A program made the position numbers and the translations under genes. 64,000 bases of DNA, taken from contig JAVDOI010000191.1 in the NCBI GenBank assembly GCA_032191485.1, positions 186,001-250,000 of the forward strand, read 5' to 3'. The notes beneath the pieces are model-generated. The model saw only the letters and a list, made by a program, of their open reading frames with translations. It was not told the origin of the DNA and ran no database searches. Positions 24,128 to 36,135 of this stretch are shown piece by piece. Numbering within the stretch: position 1 is the stretch's first letter; every line of letters starts with the position of its first letter. The stretch comes from Leptoclinus maculatus. Taxonomy: Eukaryota; Chordata; Actinopteri; Perciformes; Stichaeidae.

Positions 24128-27100
24128 TTACATTTTTGCATCTCCAATTTGACGACCATTGCCACTGGCGTTTGCAGTAATCAGCTGCTTCCTTTTCTTA
24201 CTTAAAGTCGGCAAATTCATTTTCAATGTGAGAATCCAACCTACTGCAACTTTCAGTCTTTTCCAACTGGAAAAGTGAATAATCAGTTTATGCGTGGGAC
24301 TTGTATTACCTTCAGTGACAATTGCATTTACTGTGAAGTTCCTTTTAACTTCCGGGTCCTCAGCAATGTCCAAATCCAAGATGTGCGCTGGCCACTCATT
24401 TTCTGCTTTCCACAGAAACTTTGGACTTTCAATCCATGTCTTTTGAACCAAATGTTCAATTTTCAGTCCCCTTGAGGCGTCATCTGCTGGATTTTGTGCT
24501 GTAGGAATGTATCTCCACTGTGAAGTGTGTGATGCCTCTCTAATGGTTGATATTCTGTTTGCAACGAATGTTTGGAACCTTTTGTCCTCATTTTTTATGT
24601 ATTTTAGTACTGATGTACTGTCGGTCCAGAATTGTGACTTCTCCAAAGGAAGCTGTAGCTCTGATTGTAGCCTTTTGTCCACTTTAACAGCAAGAGCAGC
24701 GGCTGTCAGTTCCAAGCGAGGGATAGTCACTTGTTTTAGTGGAGACACCCTGGCTTTGCCAAGTATGAAAGCAACATGTATTTTGTTCTTGTCGTTTTGC
24801 AACCTGATGTATGTAACAGTTCCATATGCATCTTCGCTGGCATCAGAGAAGTGATGCAATTGAGCAGATGCTGTGCATCCAAAGTCTTTCGGTTTGAAGC
24901 ATCTGCTGACCTTGAAACTTTCCACTCTTTTAAGATCTTCCAACCACTTTTTCCATTTTTGTTGAAAGAATTGGGGTACTGGATCATCCCAACCACATTT
25001 CAACCGACACAGGTCTTGCAAAATCATCTTAGCTGGGATTGTGAAGGGTGCTAAGAAACCCAAAGGATCATAGACGGAACTGATCATAGATAACATCCCA
25101 CGTCTTGTGTGTGGCTGTTCTCGGATGTTAAATTTGAACTTGAAGGTGTCCGTCTCAATGCACCATTGTAGTCCAAGAGCCCGTTCAACTGGCAATTTGT
25201 CTCTGTCAAGATCCAACTCCTTGCAGGTCTTGGATCTATGTTCTTCTGGAATCTCCAATAGCACCTCACGACTGTTGCTGATCCACTTGGTGAGATTGAA
25301 ACCTCCCAATTTGCAGATAGCTGTGAGGTTCTTGACCATTATAGTAGCATCTTCTTTAGACGGCAAACTTTTCAAAAGATCATCCACATAAAAACTTCTT
25401 GTGACCGTGTCAATTACTTCTGCTGGAAACCTGTTTTGATTATCATCAGCAATTTTCCTTAGAGCATAACATGCACAACTCGGAGAAGATACTGCTCCAA
25501 ATAAATGGACAGTCATACGGTACTGTACAAGTTCTTGCTCCAGGTTCCCTTCTGGCCACCACAAAAACCTCAAAAAGTCTGAATGTTCTTCTGCAACTTT
25601 TACTTGATGGAACATTGCTTGCACATCAGCCATGATTGCTACAGGTTCCTGCCTGAACCGTGACAAAACTCCTAACAAAGAGCTTGTCAGGTTTGGTCCT
25701 TGCAGAAGCTGACTGTTCAGTGAGACTCCTTTAAATTCTGCTCCACAATCAAACACAACACGTATGCTTCTTTTCTGTGGATGGTATACACCATGGTGAG
25801 GGAGATACCAAGTTTTTCCATCAGTGCGTTCCAACTGATGTTCTGGCACCTTTTCAGCATATCCTTTGCTAATGACATCAGTAAGGAAGTTTGAATATTC
25901 TTTGTGGTAACTTTCATCCTTCAGAAGTCTCCTTTTCAGTGAACTGACACGCTGTTTAGCAACAGAAAGGTTGTTTGGCATGTTTACATGGGGTGTCTTG
26001 AAAGGCAACTTAATATTGTACTGGCCATCTTTAAGTTTTACTGAACCTTTCACTATTTCCATAAACTTTCTTTCTTCTATCGACATCTCCTCTTTGTCAT
26101 TAGATAGATTTTCACTGAAATCCTGATTGTACTGTCTTATCAACAGTTCTTCCAATTTGTCAACACTAATCCGATTAACAGTAACAGCAGGGTAACCACT
26201 CTCACACTGCTTTGCACTGTTTCCATGAAGAGGTCCATTAATCACCCAGCCCAGTAGAGTTCTTACTGCATATGGTCCCTCTCCTCGGCTGTTGATCACT
26301 TCCCACGGTTCCATTAACTTTGAGGCGTTTGTGCCAATCAACAAATCAACATCAGCATTAATACGGGGAATGTTTACATCTTTCAGGTAAGTCCACTTAG
26401 ACAACTCTTCTTCAGGAATGATATTGTTTGTCGACACTGGCATTTCCTTCTGAGTGAACATACTAGGAAGCTCAAAAAACTGCTTGCCAGCAAATTCAGA
26501 GATTTCCAAACCTTTGACAATACAACTTGGTACGGTACTACTGTGACCCATTGTACGTAGATTAATCTTTGTTTTTCTTCCTTTGATGTTCAGCCTTTCC
26601 ATTAGACTTTCAGAACAGAAAGTGTCAGTACTTCCTGGATCCAGAAATGCATAAGTTTGCACGATTTTGTTTCCCTTTGTACACTTAACATTGACAGGTA
26701 AGATTGAAAGGATGCCGTTACTGCCCCTGGCCCCTATATGACCACAAGTAGAGACAGCCGTGCCACTCACCGACAATTCCTTTGGCTGATCTTCGCCTTT
26801 GCTTCTTTCCTTTTTCTCAATGTGAAGAATGCTGGGATGACTTTGGTTGCAAACTTTGCAAGATATGCGTTTATTGCAATCCTTGCTCATGTGTCCTATG
26901 CGCAGGCAACCAAAGCAAACTCCTTTTTCTTTCAGAAAGTCCAATTTTTCCCAATGAGTTCTTTTCTGCAATTGTGGACAATGATCCAATGCGTGTCCAC
27001 GCATACAATACAGACAGGAACCAACATTTGAAATTGTAGGTGACATACTTTGCGTTTGAGTCTGAATGCTTTTCTTGGATGTATTCACAGCTGGTTCAGT

Positions 27101-29053
27101 AGGCATAAAGACAGCAGTTGCAAAGCTGTTTCTTTTGAACTGCGACTTTTGCTCCGACTTTGCCTTGTTGCCTCCTTTATTTACACCACCTTGAGTGTCT
27201 TGAATGTCGCCAAAGATTGGATCCGAAACGATCTTGACTTGGTACTCGATGAACTTGATAATGTCTTTAAAGCCAGATCTGCGACCTTTGGTTTCAGAGA
27301 TGTCACACGCAGTCACTCTCCATTTCTCTTTGAGCTTGTAAGGAAGTTTCTGCATTATTGTTTTCATGTTTGTTGGCATATTGAGTTTGTCTAAATATTG
27401 CAACTCCTTCATAGCGTTGCAACACTCTCGTAAACACAATGCATATGCTTGTAGCCCTTTAACATCTTCTGCTTTAACAGCAGGCCATCCAATGATTTAT
27501 ACCACATAGGCAGCTGTGACCTTTATTTCACTTCCAAAATGTTTTCCAAGAAGGTCTTTGGCCACAGCATAACCTCTTTCTGGAGCCATGTGCTGGCAGC
27601 TACGCACCAGCTCTCTAGGCTGCCCCCTAGTGAATTGCTCAAGATAATACAAACAATCTCCTCTGTTTGTTTTAGCTTCCACACAATGTTCGAAAGCTCT
27701 GATGAATGTTCTAAATTTGAGCGGATCTCCGTCGAAAACAGGAATTTCTCTGTGTGGTAGGAACTGAGAGTTCTGTGTCTGTACAAGGAGTGCGGTTACT
27801 TCATTCTGTCTTTGTAACAGACTGTAGAGATCTCCAGGTACTTGAGGATTGCCTTGGGATTGTGTTGCTTGCTGACCACCAGGATTTACATCCGATGGCT
27901 GTGATTTTATTTGTTCAGAAGTTTGCCACTTGAAGTTTGTCTGCATAGTTGCACCTTTACTTTCATACTTGTCCGCTTCCACTTGTTTTTCCACTGTTGC
28001 CTTAGTGTTGGCAGACCATGAATATTTCTGCCGAGATGACTCTTTTTGCTGTGGGTTGTATTGTTCAGCATGAGGGTTGAGTTTTGCTCCTTTTTTGAAA
28101 TAGGATTCCATTCCATCCGAATGTGCATTAGAAACACTGCTATGTCACGAGGCACTCAATACAGCTAGTTTTGCTGTAGTTGCTGCTATTTCAGTGTCCA
28201 TTTCGTGTTGCTCTTTTGTCCTCCTCAGCTGTTCCGCTTGTTCCTCCAAGACATGCTTTTTCCTCCTCAGCTCTTCCGCTTGTTCCTCCAAGACATGCTT
28301 TTTCCTCCTCAGCTCTTCCGCTTGTTCCTCCAAGACATGCTTTTTCCTCCTCAGCTCTTCCGCTTGTTCCTCCAAGACATGCTCTTTCCTCCTTAGCTCT
28401 TCCGCTTGTTCCTCCAAGACATGCTTTTTCTGTAGCGCTGCAGCACGTGCCATGAGTGCAGCCTTTTCTGCCTCCGTTTTAAGCCGTGCAGATGATGTTG
28501 TAGACTTGCTGCTTCTTGAGACATTACTTTTTCGACCTGAGCACTTGTTGGAAGTATTTGATTCAACATTTGAAATGCTGTCCTGAGGCTCCACATTAAC
28601 CCCCTCATTATGAGGATCGACACCTTCATTTTTTAGGTGACTTTCATTGCAAAACAACCATTTATTTACATCAGCAATAAAGTCATTGACACTGAGCATC
28701 TTTACTTTATACCACATTTCATGATTTTCCACCTCCTCTTTAGGTAACAACCCCATCAACACTTCATGTATTTCTTTTGCTTCACCACAGAGAACATTAT
28801 ATTTTTCAAATGTACCTTTTACCTCTATTACATAACCTGTATCACCCATCAAATCTACAATTATCTCTTTGAGATTGTGTGCTCTTTGGAATTTCACCTT
28901 TCTTTGTTTTTGCAAGTTGACAATTTTTTCCACAAGTGCTTTTTCTGTCAATTTAACAGTCCGCTTTTTTACAGTGTAGTCCACATCACCAGATTCGACC
29001 CGAGGCTCTGTCTCGGTTAAGAGTTCAGAATCGGCAGCTTGATCTTCTTTCAT
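24128..29053 (-). pseudogene. gag-pol: BEL/Pao gag-pol, one frame with two internal stops, no integrase
   Basis: The three minus-strand segments (29053-28145, 28111-27497, 27439-24128) are all in one frame. Together they span 1,642 codons with a TGA at 28145-28147 and a TAA at 27497-27499. The first segment has a coiled region of 14-residue repeats (pattern KKHVLEEQAEELRR). The second has the gag motif IPVFDGDPLKFRTFIRAFEH (DUF1759 type). In the third, numbered from 27439: zinc-knuckle Cys/His clusters (CLYCMRGH, CFGCLRIGHMSKDC) at about 140-200, protease DPGST near 266, RT with FLRFLWWPEG and the YVDD box near 684, and RNase H with SDAS and WTDSTSVLKYI. It stops just before the expected integrase zinc finger. 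The stops may be inactivating or, less likely, read through. Confidence 0.9.
28237..28424 (-). repeat. 42-bp tandem repeat coding for gag coiled coil
   Basis: Four to five 42-bp units encode 14-residue (two-heptad) blocks of the type HVLEEQAEELRRKK. This favours a coiled coil in the first gag segment. Confidence 0.9.
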
Positions 29054-29253
29054 TGTCAGTTACGCAAATTCAATTTTGTGAATACGCGCTTCGTTCATTC
29101 ATACTGTCACCACCAATGCGTTGAATTTTACGCACAAAGTCATGTGTGCACAATTACAACAATGGCCACTCCTTTGCTGGAGGTAGCGCTACACATACCT
29201 TGGCGTTGAACGGCCTACAGTTGTTCTTACGTTCTTTTTTGTCCGTGAGACAA

Positions 29254-29480
29254 CCGCGCTCCAACCCGCTCCTGTGCGCTCCAACCAGCTCCGGTGGGCT
29301 CCACCAGCTCCGCAGCTTCACCGACTCTCCGGCGCTCCAACCAGCTCCTGTGCGCTTCAACCAGCTCCTGTGCGCTCCAACCAGCTCCGCAGCTTCACCG
29401 ACTCTCCGGCGCTCCAACCAGCTCCGGGCTCCACCAGCTCCGCCGCCTCACCGACTGCCCCCGGCGCTCCAACAGCTCCG
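29254..29480 (-). repeat. Short GC-rich minisatellite in the BEL/Pao 5' leader
   Basis: Many variant copies of GCGCTCCAACCAGCTCC with spacers, plus longer ones including CTTCACCGACTCTCC. They lie in the 533-bp leader between the 5' LTR and gag. The proline/serine-rich plus-strand frames over it are artefacts. Confidence 0.85.
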
Positions 29481-29586
29481 GTCCAAAAGACAAGATGATG
29501 AGTAGCCTACAGCTGCTGGTCCCGGAACGTAGTCAAACGCCAGAAGAGCTCCCACGCTGCCCTCAATAAAGGAGTTTTTGACTTAT

Positions 29587-29937
29587 TGTAGTGACCGTTG
29601 CTTCCCAATAAAAAGTCACTATGGTTGCTGAAATGTTTGTTCTGACGCGTGCCACAAATAACGAAGTCCAGTTTCCAATATAGGCATTTATTTTCTATAT
29701 AAACAGAGGCCAACCACTTTCTCTGCTGTAATCCATTTTCTTTACATAAACCAAAAATTAAAACAATTACATTCATACAGTGTGCACGGTCAAAAACTGT
29801 TTGCTTCTGCCTATTAGCAAAAACCTGTTTCCAATGAACCCACTGATTATATTACCTGTGGCCTGATTCACACCGCCACTACGCCCCCATGTGGTGGGAG
29901 GTTGTACCAAAACAAAAACTACAAAATGGCTCTTACA
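29587..29937 (-). repeat. 5' LTR of BEL/Pao element
   Basis: Appears identical to 23539-23889. The primer-binding site should lie just outside the 29587 end on the minus strand (ATAAGTCAAAAACTCC); I could not match it to a specific tRNA. Confidence 0.92.
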
Positions 29938-30861
29938 CTATGTTTACTTTCAAAAATCCATGTTTGGCCTCTCTCAGCCTGAAACGTCTTTGAAGAGCAA
30001 GTAGCCATTAGCCGGCTCGTTGCGGCCAAATGTGAGCCAGCTTTGGCCCATTTCATTTTTGCCATATCTGGCCCAGATTTAGCTGTTACAGACACGGGCC
30101 TATTCTGGCTGAGACATGGCTGCCGGGTTTATCGTCAGTCAGCACTGAAACAGGTTCTGGCCCATTGATGTCAGCCAAATCTGGGCCCAATCTGGCATTA
30201 TAAACTCGGGCCTATTCTGGCTGTGACATGGCAGCCTGTTAATCGTCAGACAGCACTGAAACGGGCTGTGGCTTAGAGTGCGTGATGTCAGCGCTAGTGA
30301 AGAGGAGCTTGAAATTCTTATGAAAAAAAGATTTGTCTTTTGCCACCGACTCCACAATTTTCACTCTTCATGCATAATTTCTGGATGTAAAAGTAGCTAA
30401 TCTTGTCCTTGTCGTAAAAAACTGACTGTGGAATCCCACAGACTTACACATTTGGCACAGTAGCTTTTAATTGAGAGGAAATCCAAGTTTTTGCTCCATA
30501 GAGACCAATGTTAAATCTTGCTTCAAGAACATTTTCCACAGAACACGGTACCCCATTTCTAAATCGCCATTGAAGCCACATTTCTTACACTACAGACACA
30601 ATTTTCACAGGATCTGTTTTTCAAAATATTCCTTCCTCTCAATTTCCAATATTGGAGCAATAGGAGCTACGGTTATGGGAATTTTGAGGATTTGTTTGAG
30701 AGTTGTTTCACAGTTTTATCTCCATTAAAAGACTGCAGGCACACAGGTGTTTGTAATTAGTGATGTTTATAAACACAGACTCAGACACACAGGCACATAC
30801 ACTCCTCTCCCTCTCTCTGTGTGTCTCTCTCATACAATCATTCAGGTCTTAGAGGACTTTT

Positions 30862-30908
<47 letters not shown>

Positions 30909-31555
30909 TTAAAATAAAAGCCCCACAGAATGAATTCTAACTGAAATGCTTGTGATGAAACCTGTCATTTAATAACCTTTTTATGTTCATCTAACAATAT
31001 GATCCTGTTTCCTCTCCCCTTCTGCCCCCCCCCCCCCCCCACACCCCATTTCAAAATAAAAGCCCCACAGAATGAATTCTGAACTGAAACTGAAATGAAA
31101 CTGAAATGCTAACTTCTACTACTACTGCTACTACAAATACCACTACTGCTACAACTAGTACTTATTCTAATGCTACTAATACTTCTACTCCTAATAATAC
31201 TTCTAATACAACTACAACTTATACTACTACTACTACTACAAATATCACTACTGCTGACAGTTTTTTTAAGCTACAGAAACCGTTCAAATATCAAAATGTT
31301 CAGCTTTCAGGAGAGGGGATATGACTTTCCATATATTTAATCTTTAAACTTTGAATCATTAAGCTTTTAGCAATTTTTATTTAATGGGATGTCTATGGAG
31401 AAAATCTTCAAATCCTGTTAAACTTGAACTTTCAAAGCCTTCTTCTTCCTCATACTTTCAGCTACAGACACCAGTTTAAATGCTTTCAGGCTTCAACATT
31501 CTCTCTCTGTCTGTCTCTCTTTCTGTCTGTCTCTCTCTCTTTCTGTCTGTCTATC
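29938..31555 (+). other. Left arm, duplicated second part, copy B
   Basis: Continues the BEL-interrupted unit and repeats left-arm sequence already present at 20890-22500: two units of the 111-bp minisatellite (about 30094-30260), a short CG/CA tract (about 30864-30906), poly-C, and a trinucleotide array (31106-31258). At about 31555 it jumps to sequence matching 48853 of C, so about 0.7 kb of TCTG-rich DNA is missing. Confidence 0.8.
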
Positions 31556-34500
31556 AAGCTTTGTGATCTTGAATTAGACCTTAATGTACAAATAACCTTT
31601 GTTCATATGATGCTGATAGTATTCTGTAGTAATCACTAATATCTATAGGAACATGACTTTATATATTCAGTATACAGAGACATTAGATCATCCATTATTA
31701 GTCCACAGTGAGCCCTCACATAGAGCTGAGATGGAGCTGTCATGTGTTGTGGGTGTTCTGTAGTTCTGCTAGTTTTAACCCTTTATTGCTCATACACATG
31801 GAAGACAATAATATTGTTTCCTCTCTTAGGCAAAGAGAACATTGATCCACATCTGCGCTTTGGCTGGTAAGTACGGACATACTGTAACTCAAATTGACAA
31901 TAGATCACATAACTTGATGTTTAACTGTTAAGTATCTTAGACCATTTAATTTTGTTTAGATTCACACCAGATTAATTTATTTTGTGTGATTTATTTATCT
32001 CTAAAGCAACTTAACGATATTTATTGAAGACTAACATAAGTTCCTGGGTAATTCTATAGTCTCACGAATGAGACTTTGATAATTAACAAGGAAATAAAAT
32101 GAGCTGTAATGATGAGTCTCTCTCACCCTCCCCCTCCTCCTCCTTCCTCCTCTTTTCTGTCTCTGATTGCAGACCATCACTGTGACTCCTTGCCATCTCT
32201 GAAGTGTAAGTTCACACACATGAATTATCATTTTGCTATTACTAAACTAATATTACATTGGTTTACATTAAGAATGACTTCCCATCCAAATGTAGCCTCG
32301 ACAGGACTCCATTCATTACGTACTGAACACTAAATGACCCACCCTGAATAACAGTTTGATCTAGATTGAAATGAGATGTGACACACTGGTTTTCTGATAG
32401 GAAAGTAAAGATCATTTCTTTCTCTCTCCATTTCTTCTGGCCTCCTCCTTCCTGTCTCTAACTGCAGATCAGAGTTGGTGTCTCCGTGGTGACTTGACAG
32501 TAAGTTCACATATGAATCAACACTTTTACTTAAAACACTTCATACTGCAGGTTTTAAACACACTGTAGTGAAGTTGTAGTTAGTGGAAATGTGAGACTTC
32601 TAAACCAGCCATACTTCATATCATTTCATGATATTTCACATAAATCTGTGCAGTATTACCTGTTCTACTGTCATGATGTGTTTACATTATGGTCATGTGA
32701 GCAGACACTTCACTAATCTGTTAGCTTAGAGTAGAAGTTACTTAGTTTGTTATTCAGACTGCTGTCTAATGTGTGTCTTTATTGTGTCTTACAGGTGTCC
32801 TGCTGTCCAGCTGTCTCCCCTCTCCTCTATCATATTGGCTCTCTGTCTTTCCTATACCTTGTATCCACTCTGTCTAAGCATTGGTTCCTCTAGCTTTCCT
32901 GTCAATGTACCGCTCTGTCTTTGATTTTGAACTCATTCTTTGTATCCCTCTTCTATCCCACTCTATCTGTTACCGAACTTTCCAAACCTACCGAACCTTC
33001 TGAAAAACTTCTGAACAAATTACTGGAATTCTGAACTGAATTACATGATTATCACAACCTGTCTGTTGAACGAAAACCTGAGAGTCTCTCATCTCTCCCA
33101 CTCTCTGTCTCTCCACTGATCCTCTGATCCACTCACAATCCTCGGGTTACTGGTACCTGATCTATCTTTTTGAATGATCTGAGAGATTCTCCTCTCACGC
33201 TCACCTCTTTCAATCTTCTATCTACATCATATACATCTATAGAATACTATTACTGTTTGTACAAATTGAACAACACATTTGAAATATACTATTTGAGATT
33301 TTTTCAACAAAATTTGTTTGAACATATAATTGAAAAAGACATACACATCATTTAGTTGTAATTGAAAAAGTTACACTTCTATCACAAACATTTGGTAAAA
33401 ATAAATTATAATTTAGAATTAAATCTGGTAAATTTCTAAGTATATAAATTCTTGTGCATGATTCAATTAACATAATTAAAGAACTGCATTCTAGTTAATA
33501 TACATAAACATTAGATCCACATTAGAGAATAAGTCCAGTTGTTCCTGATCTTTGTTGCTGAGGAGCTCTGTTGGTTTGTACCCAGAGGTTTGTTTTGGTA
33601 ACAGATATTTCACACTCAAACTGTTCACTTGACTAGTCTACATACGAGTAAAAGTAATACCACTACATACATTGTATTCACTATTATTTAAATTATTTTC
33701 CACCTAAACATCCATTGTTTGAATCATTCAGTGTGTATAAGTGTTTTGTTGTCTAACCTGTTCCTACTGAAATAAAATCCAGACATCTATCAGGAGGAAG
33801 TGCATTTATTTGGAGTGTCTGTTTCCTGTCTGCAGACCCAACGTTCTTCAGAAGCATTCATCTGTCATCTCACTGCCACGACAACTCTTCCTGATTCTGA
33901 ACATAAACCATAGTATAGTGTAGTAGTATTAACTTATTCTCTGCTGGTGAGTGCAAACAGTTTAGGGTCAGAACAGATCATAGCTGATATTGGACTACTG
34001 GTTGTGTTGGTAGTAAATATTTAAATTGTGTATTCTGGGTGTAATTTAAATCTTTACATATTACACAAAGCTTTGAAATTAATATATTCTTTGTAGTGCG
34101 TCAGCCTTAAATTGTTCATACATTCTGGTTCGTACACTTTAAATACTGTTTCCTTAGTAGTAGTTATACTAACGAGCTATAAATTGAGGCTTTTTGAAAT
34201 CTCACTGAAGTCTTTACAGTTTCAATTAACAAGTTCAAGTGTATTGTATTACTACAAAAAACATTTATTGAGATTTAGGTGGCTTCAATCAACAGTATTT
34301 GAAGTAGCATCATTTGTCTTCAGTTGTGTGTCAGTGTTAAACTTCAGTTTTTACATTGAATATATATATTTCCACAGATTTCTTTGAGAAGCATCTTTAA
34401 TATTAAGTACAATCTGTTCCTTTAGTACACAGTCCCTTATACACGTATACAGACCAAGTAAAGACCTGATCACACTATTTAAATCAGTGTGTAGAAGTGA

Positions 34501-35041
34501 TTTGTTGTTTAAACCTTCATTTGCTGTAATAAGTCAAACAACTGGATTTTTTTGATTTTGGTGTTTAGATATTAACCTAAATATATTAGCATTAATATAT
34601 TAAGACTGTAAGGAATATAATTAAGGTTACTGTCACTGAATTTGACATTCAAATAATTTGTATCACAAACACTAAAATATACAAATATCATATTGTCTCA
34701 GTAAAGTACAATTGGAGCATTAATATTGATCTCTTTGTGTTATATTTTGAACACAATTTATTTACACAGACTTGGTTAGGATTTTGTGGATCAAACATTT
34801 GCTTGGATACTGTGAAGTCTCTTTTGGTGTATAATTATAAATTGAATAGTTTTGAAGCATTTAACCCAGAACTCTTCTGTGAGTTAATTTATCATTCCTA
34901 AGTGCTTTTGATTACTAAAATCAGACACAGGTTACTACTATCTTCAGATCCTGCTTCGTTAATAGTAATATTTTACCATTAATATTATATCTTGATTTTG
35001 TACAATAAAAGTAAAACAATAACATTTGTGGTTTTGAAACA
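31556..35041 (+). other. Left-arm leader region with mini-exon-like segments, copy B
   Basis: Matches 4875-8359 of A. The candidate mini-exons lie at 31830-31866, 32173-32205, 32468-32499 and 33836-33946, all with intact splice consensus. Confidence 0.45.
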
Positions 35042-36130
35042 ATGCCAAGGAAGGGTAAGAGGTCACAAGCTCAGAAGCTGCGCTGGCAGAGGTCTGATGA
35101 GATTCACTGTGCAACAACGACTGAAGAAGCAGAATGTGGTGGTCCTCAGAGCAGTGGAGAAGTTAAGATGTCTGCAGCGTCTCATGCTGGAAGTGTGAAA
35201 CAGGGAGGTCAGCCTGATGCTTCATGTGTACCAGAGGTTTCTTATGCAGACGTTGTAAAGAGAGGACAACACAGTGATGCTGCATGTGAGGCAGGGCCTT
35301 CTAATGTCAACCAGGAAAACTCCAGAGGTCAAAGTGATGTGTCACGTGTACCACAGGTATCATATGCAGACGTTGTAAAGAGAGGACAACACAGTGATGA
35401 GTCATGTGAGGCAGGGTCTTCTAATGTGAAGCAGGTAAACCACAGAGGTCAAAGTGATGCATCATGTGTACCACAGGCTTTTGCAGCAGGACCTTCTCAT
35501 GCAGACTGTGTAAATCTGGGAGATGAACAACATGTCCGTGCATCCCGCAGCCAGGCTTCTGTTAAATACGGCAGATCCAGAAATCAGCAGTGTACCTGTA
35601 ACTCACTAACCTTTCTTGCATTCCTTCATGACAATGAAAACATCACCAGAGCAGACCTCGACCTTGTTTTGGATAAAGGTAACACGATGTATAGAGAGAC
35701 CAGGAAAAGGGTCGTGGATCACATCTATCTGACTACCGATGAGCTCCCTGATGAAGTTCCTGCACGCAGGTTGACACATTATGTGGACATGACACAACTT
35801 TCTAGGTACGGCACATTAGGAGAACCTTTACCTGGAGCTGTCGATAGCTTTCTGGACCTGGAGTCAGGACTGAGCTGCTTGTTGTCAGATGTGAAGTACG
35901 CTTTGCTGTTGATGAGACTGTTGTGTATTGCAGTATTCAGAACCAGGTCAGGCAGATACGGTTTCTTTGACCCACACTCCAGAACAGCCAGAGGTTTGCC
36001 CCTACCCCCCGGTTCACGTACTCCTGGTACCGCTGTCATGGTGACATTCACACGTCTCAGTGATATGATTGACAGGCTCAAGAAGTCCTACAGAATGATG
36101 GGCACACAGTCCTCCTGTAACTATGAGTAA
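35042..36130 (+). CDS. N-terminal cysteine-protease-like (C76-like) segment, copy B
   Basis: 362 codons, with a protein that appears identical to copy A, including Cys184/Cys186, Asp310 and His312. It ends at the same stop and is followed by the same frame change. The complete lack of protein change between A and B fits recent duplication or gene conversion. Confidence 0.6.
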   Translation: MPRKGKRSQAQKLRWQRSDEIHCATTTEEAECGGPQSSGEVKMSAASHAGSVKQGGQPDASCVPEVSYADVVKRGQHSDAACEAGPSNVNQENSRGQSDVSRVPQVSYADVVKRGQHSDESCEAGSSNVKQVNHRGQSDASCVPQAFAAGPSHADCVNLGDEQHVRASRSQASVKYGRSRNQQCTCNSLTFLAFLHDNENITRADLDLVLDKGNTMYRETRKRVVDHIYLTTDELPDEVPARRLTHYVDMTQLSRYGTLGEPLPGAVDSFLDLESGLSCLLSDVKYALLLMRLLCIAVFRTRSGRYGFFDPHSRTARGLPLPPGSRTPGTAVMVTFTRLSDMIDRLKKSYRMMGTQSSCNYE

Positions 36131-36135
36131 AGCCT

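Larger units (their letters stand above)
23539..29937 (-). mobile_element. Nested BEL/Pao LTR retrotransposon (6.4 kb)
   Basis: Two 351-bp LTRs that I read as identical (23539-23889 and 29587-29937) start TGTAGTGACC and end GGCTCTTACA. They are flanked by the 5-bp duplication CTATG (23534-23538 and 29938-29942). The uninterrupted site is seen in A and C (GAAACTATGTTTAC). The gag-pol frame is on the minus strand with the BEL order: DUF1759-type gag, zinc knuckles, aspartic protease, RT, RNase H. No integrase or envelope is present. The insertion is recent by LTR identity, but the element is defective. Confidence 0.95.

Noticed and set aside
24275..28586. Plus-strand frames over the BEL element (for example 24507-24854, 28194-28586)
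   Set aside because: Shadows of the minus-strand gag-pol; the repeat-coded ones reflect the 42-bp gag repeat.
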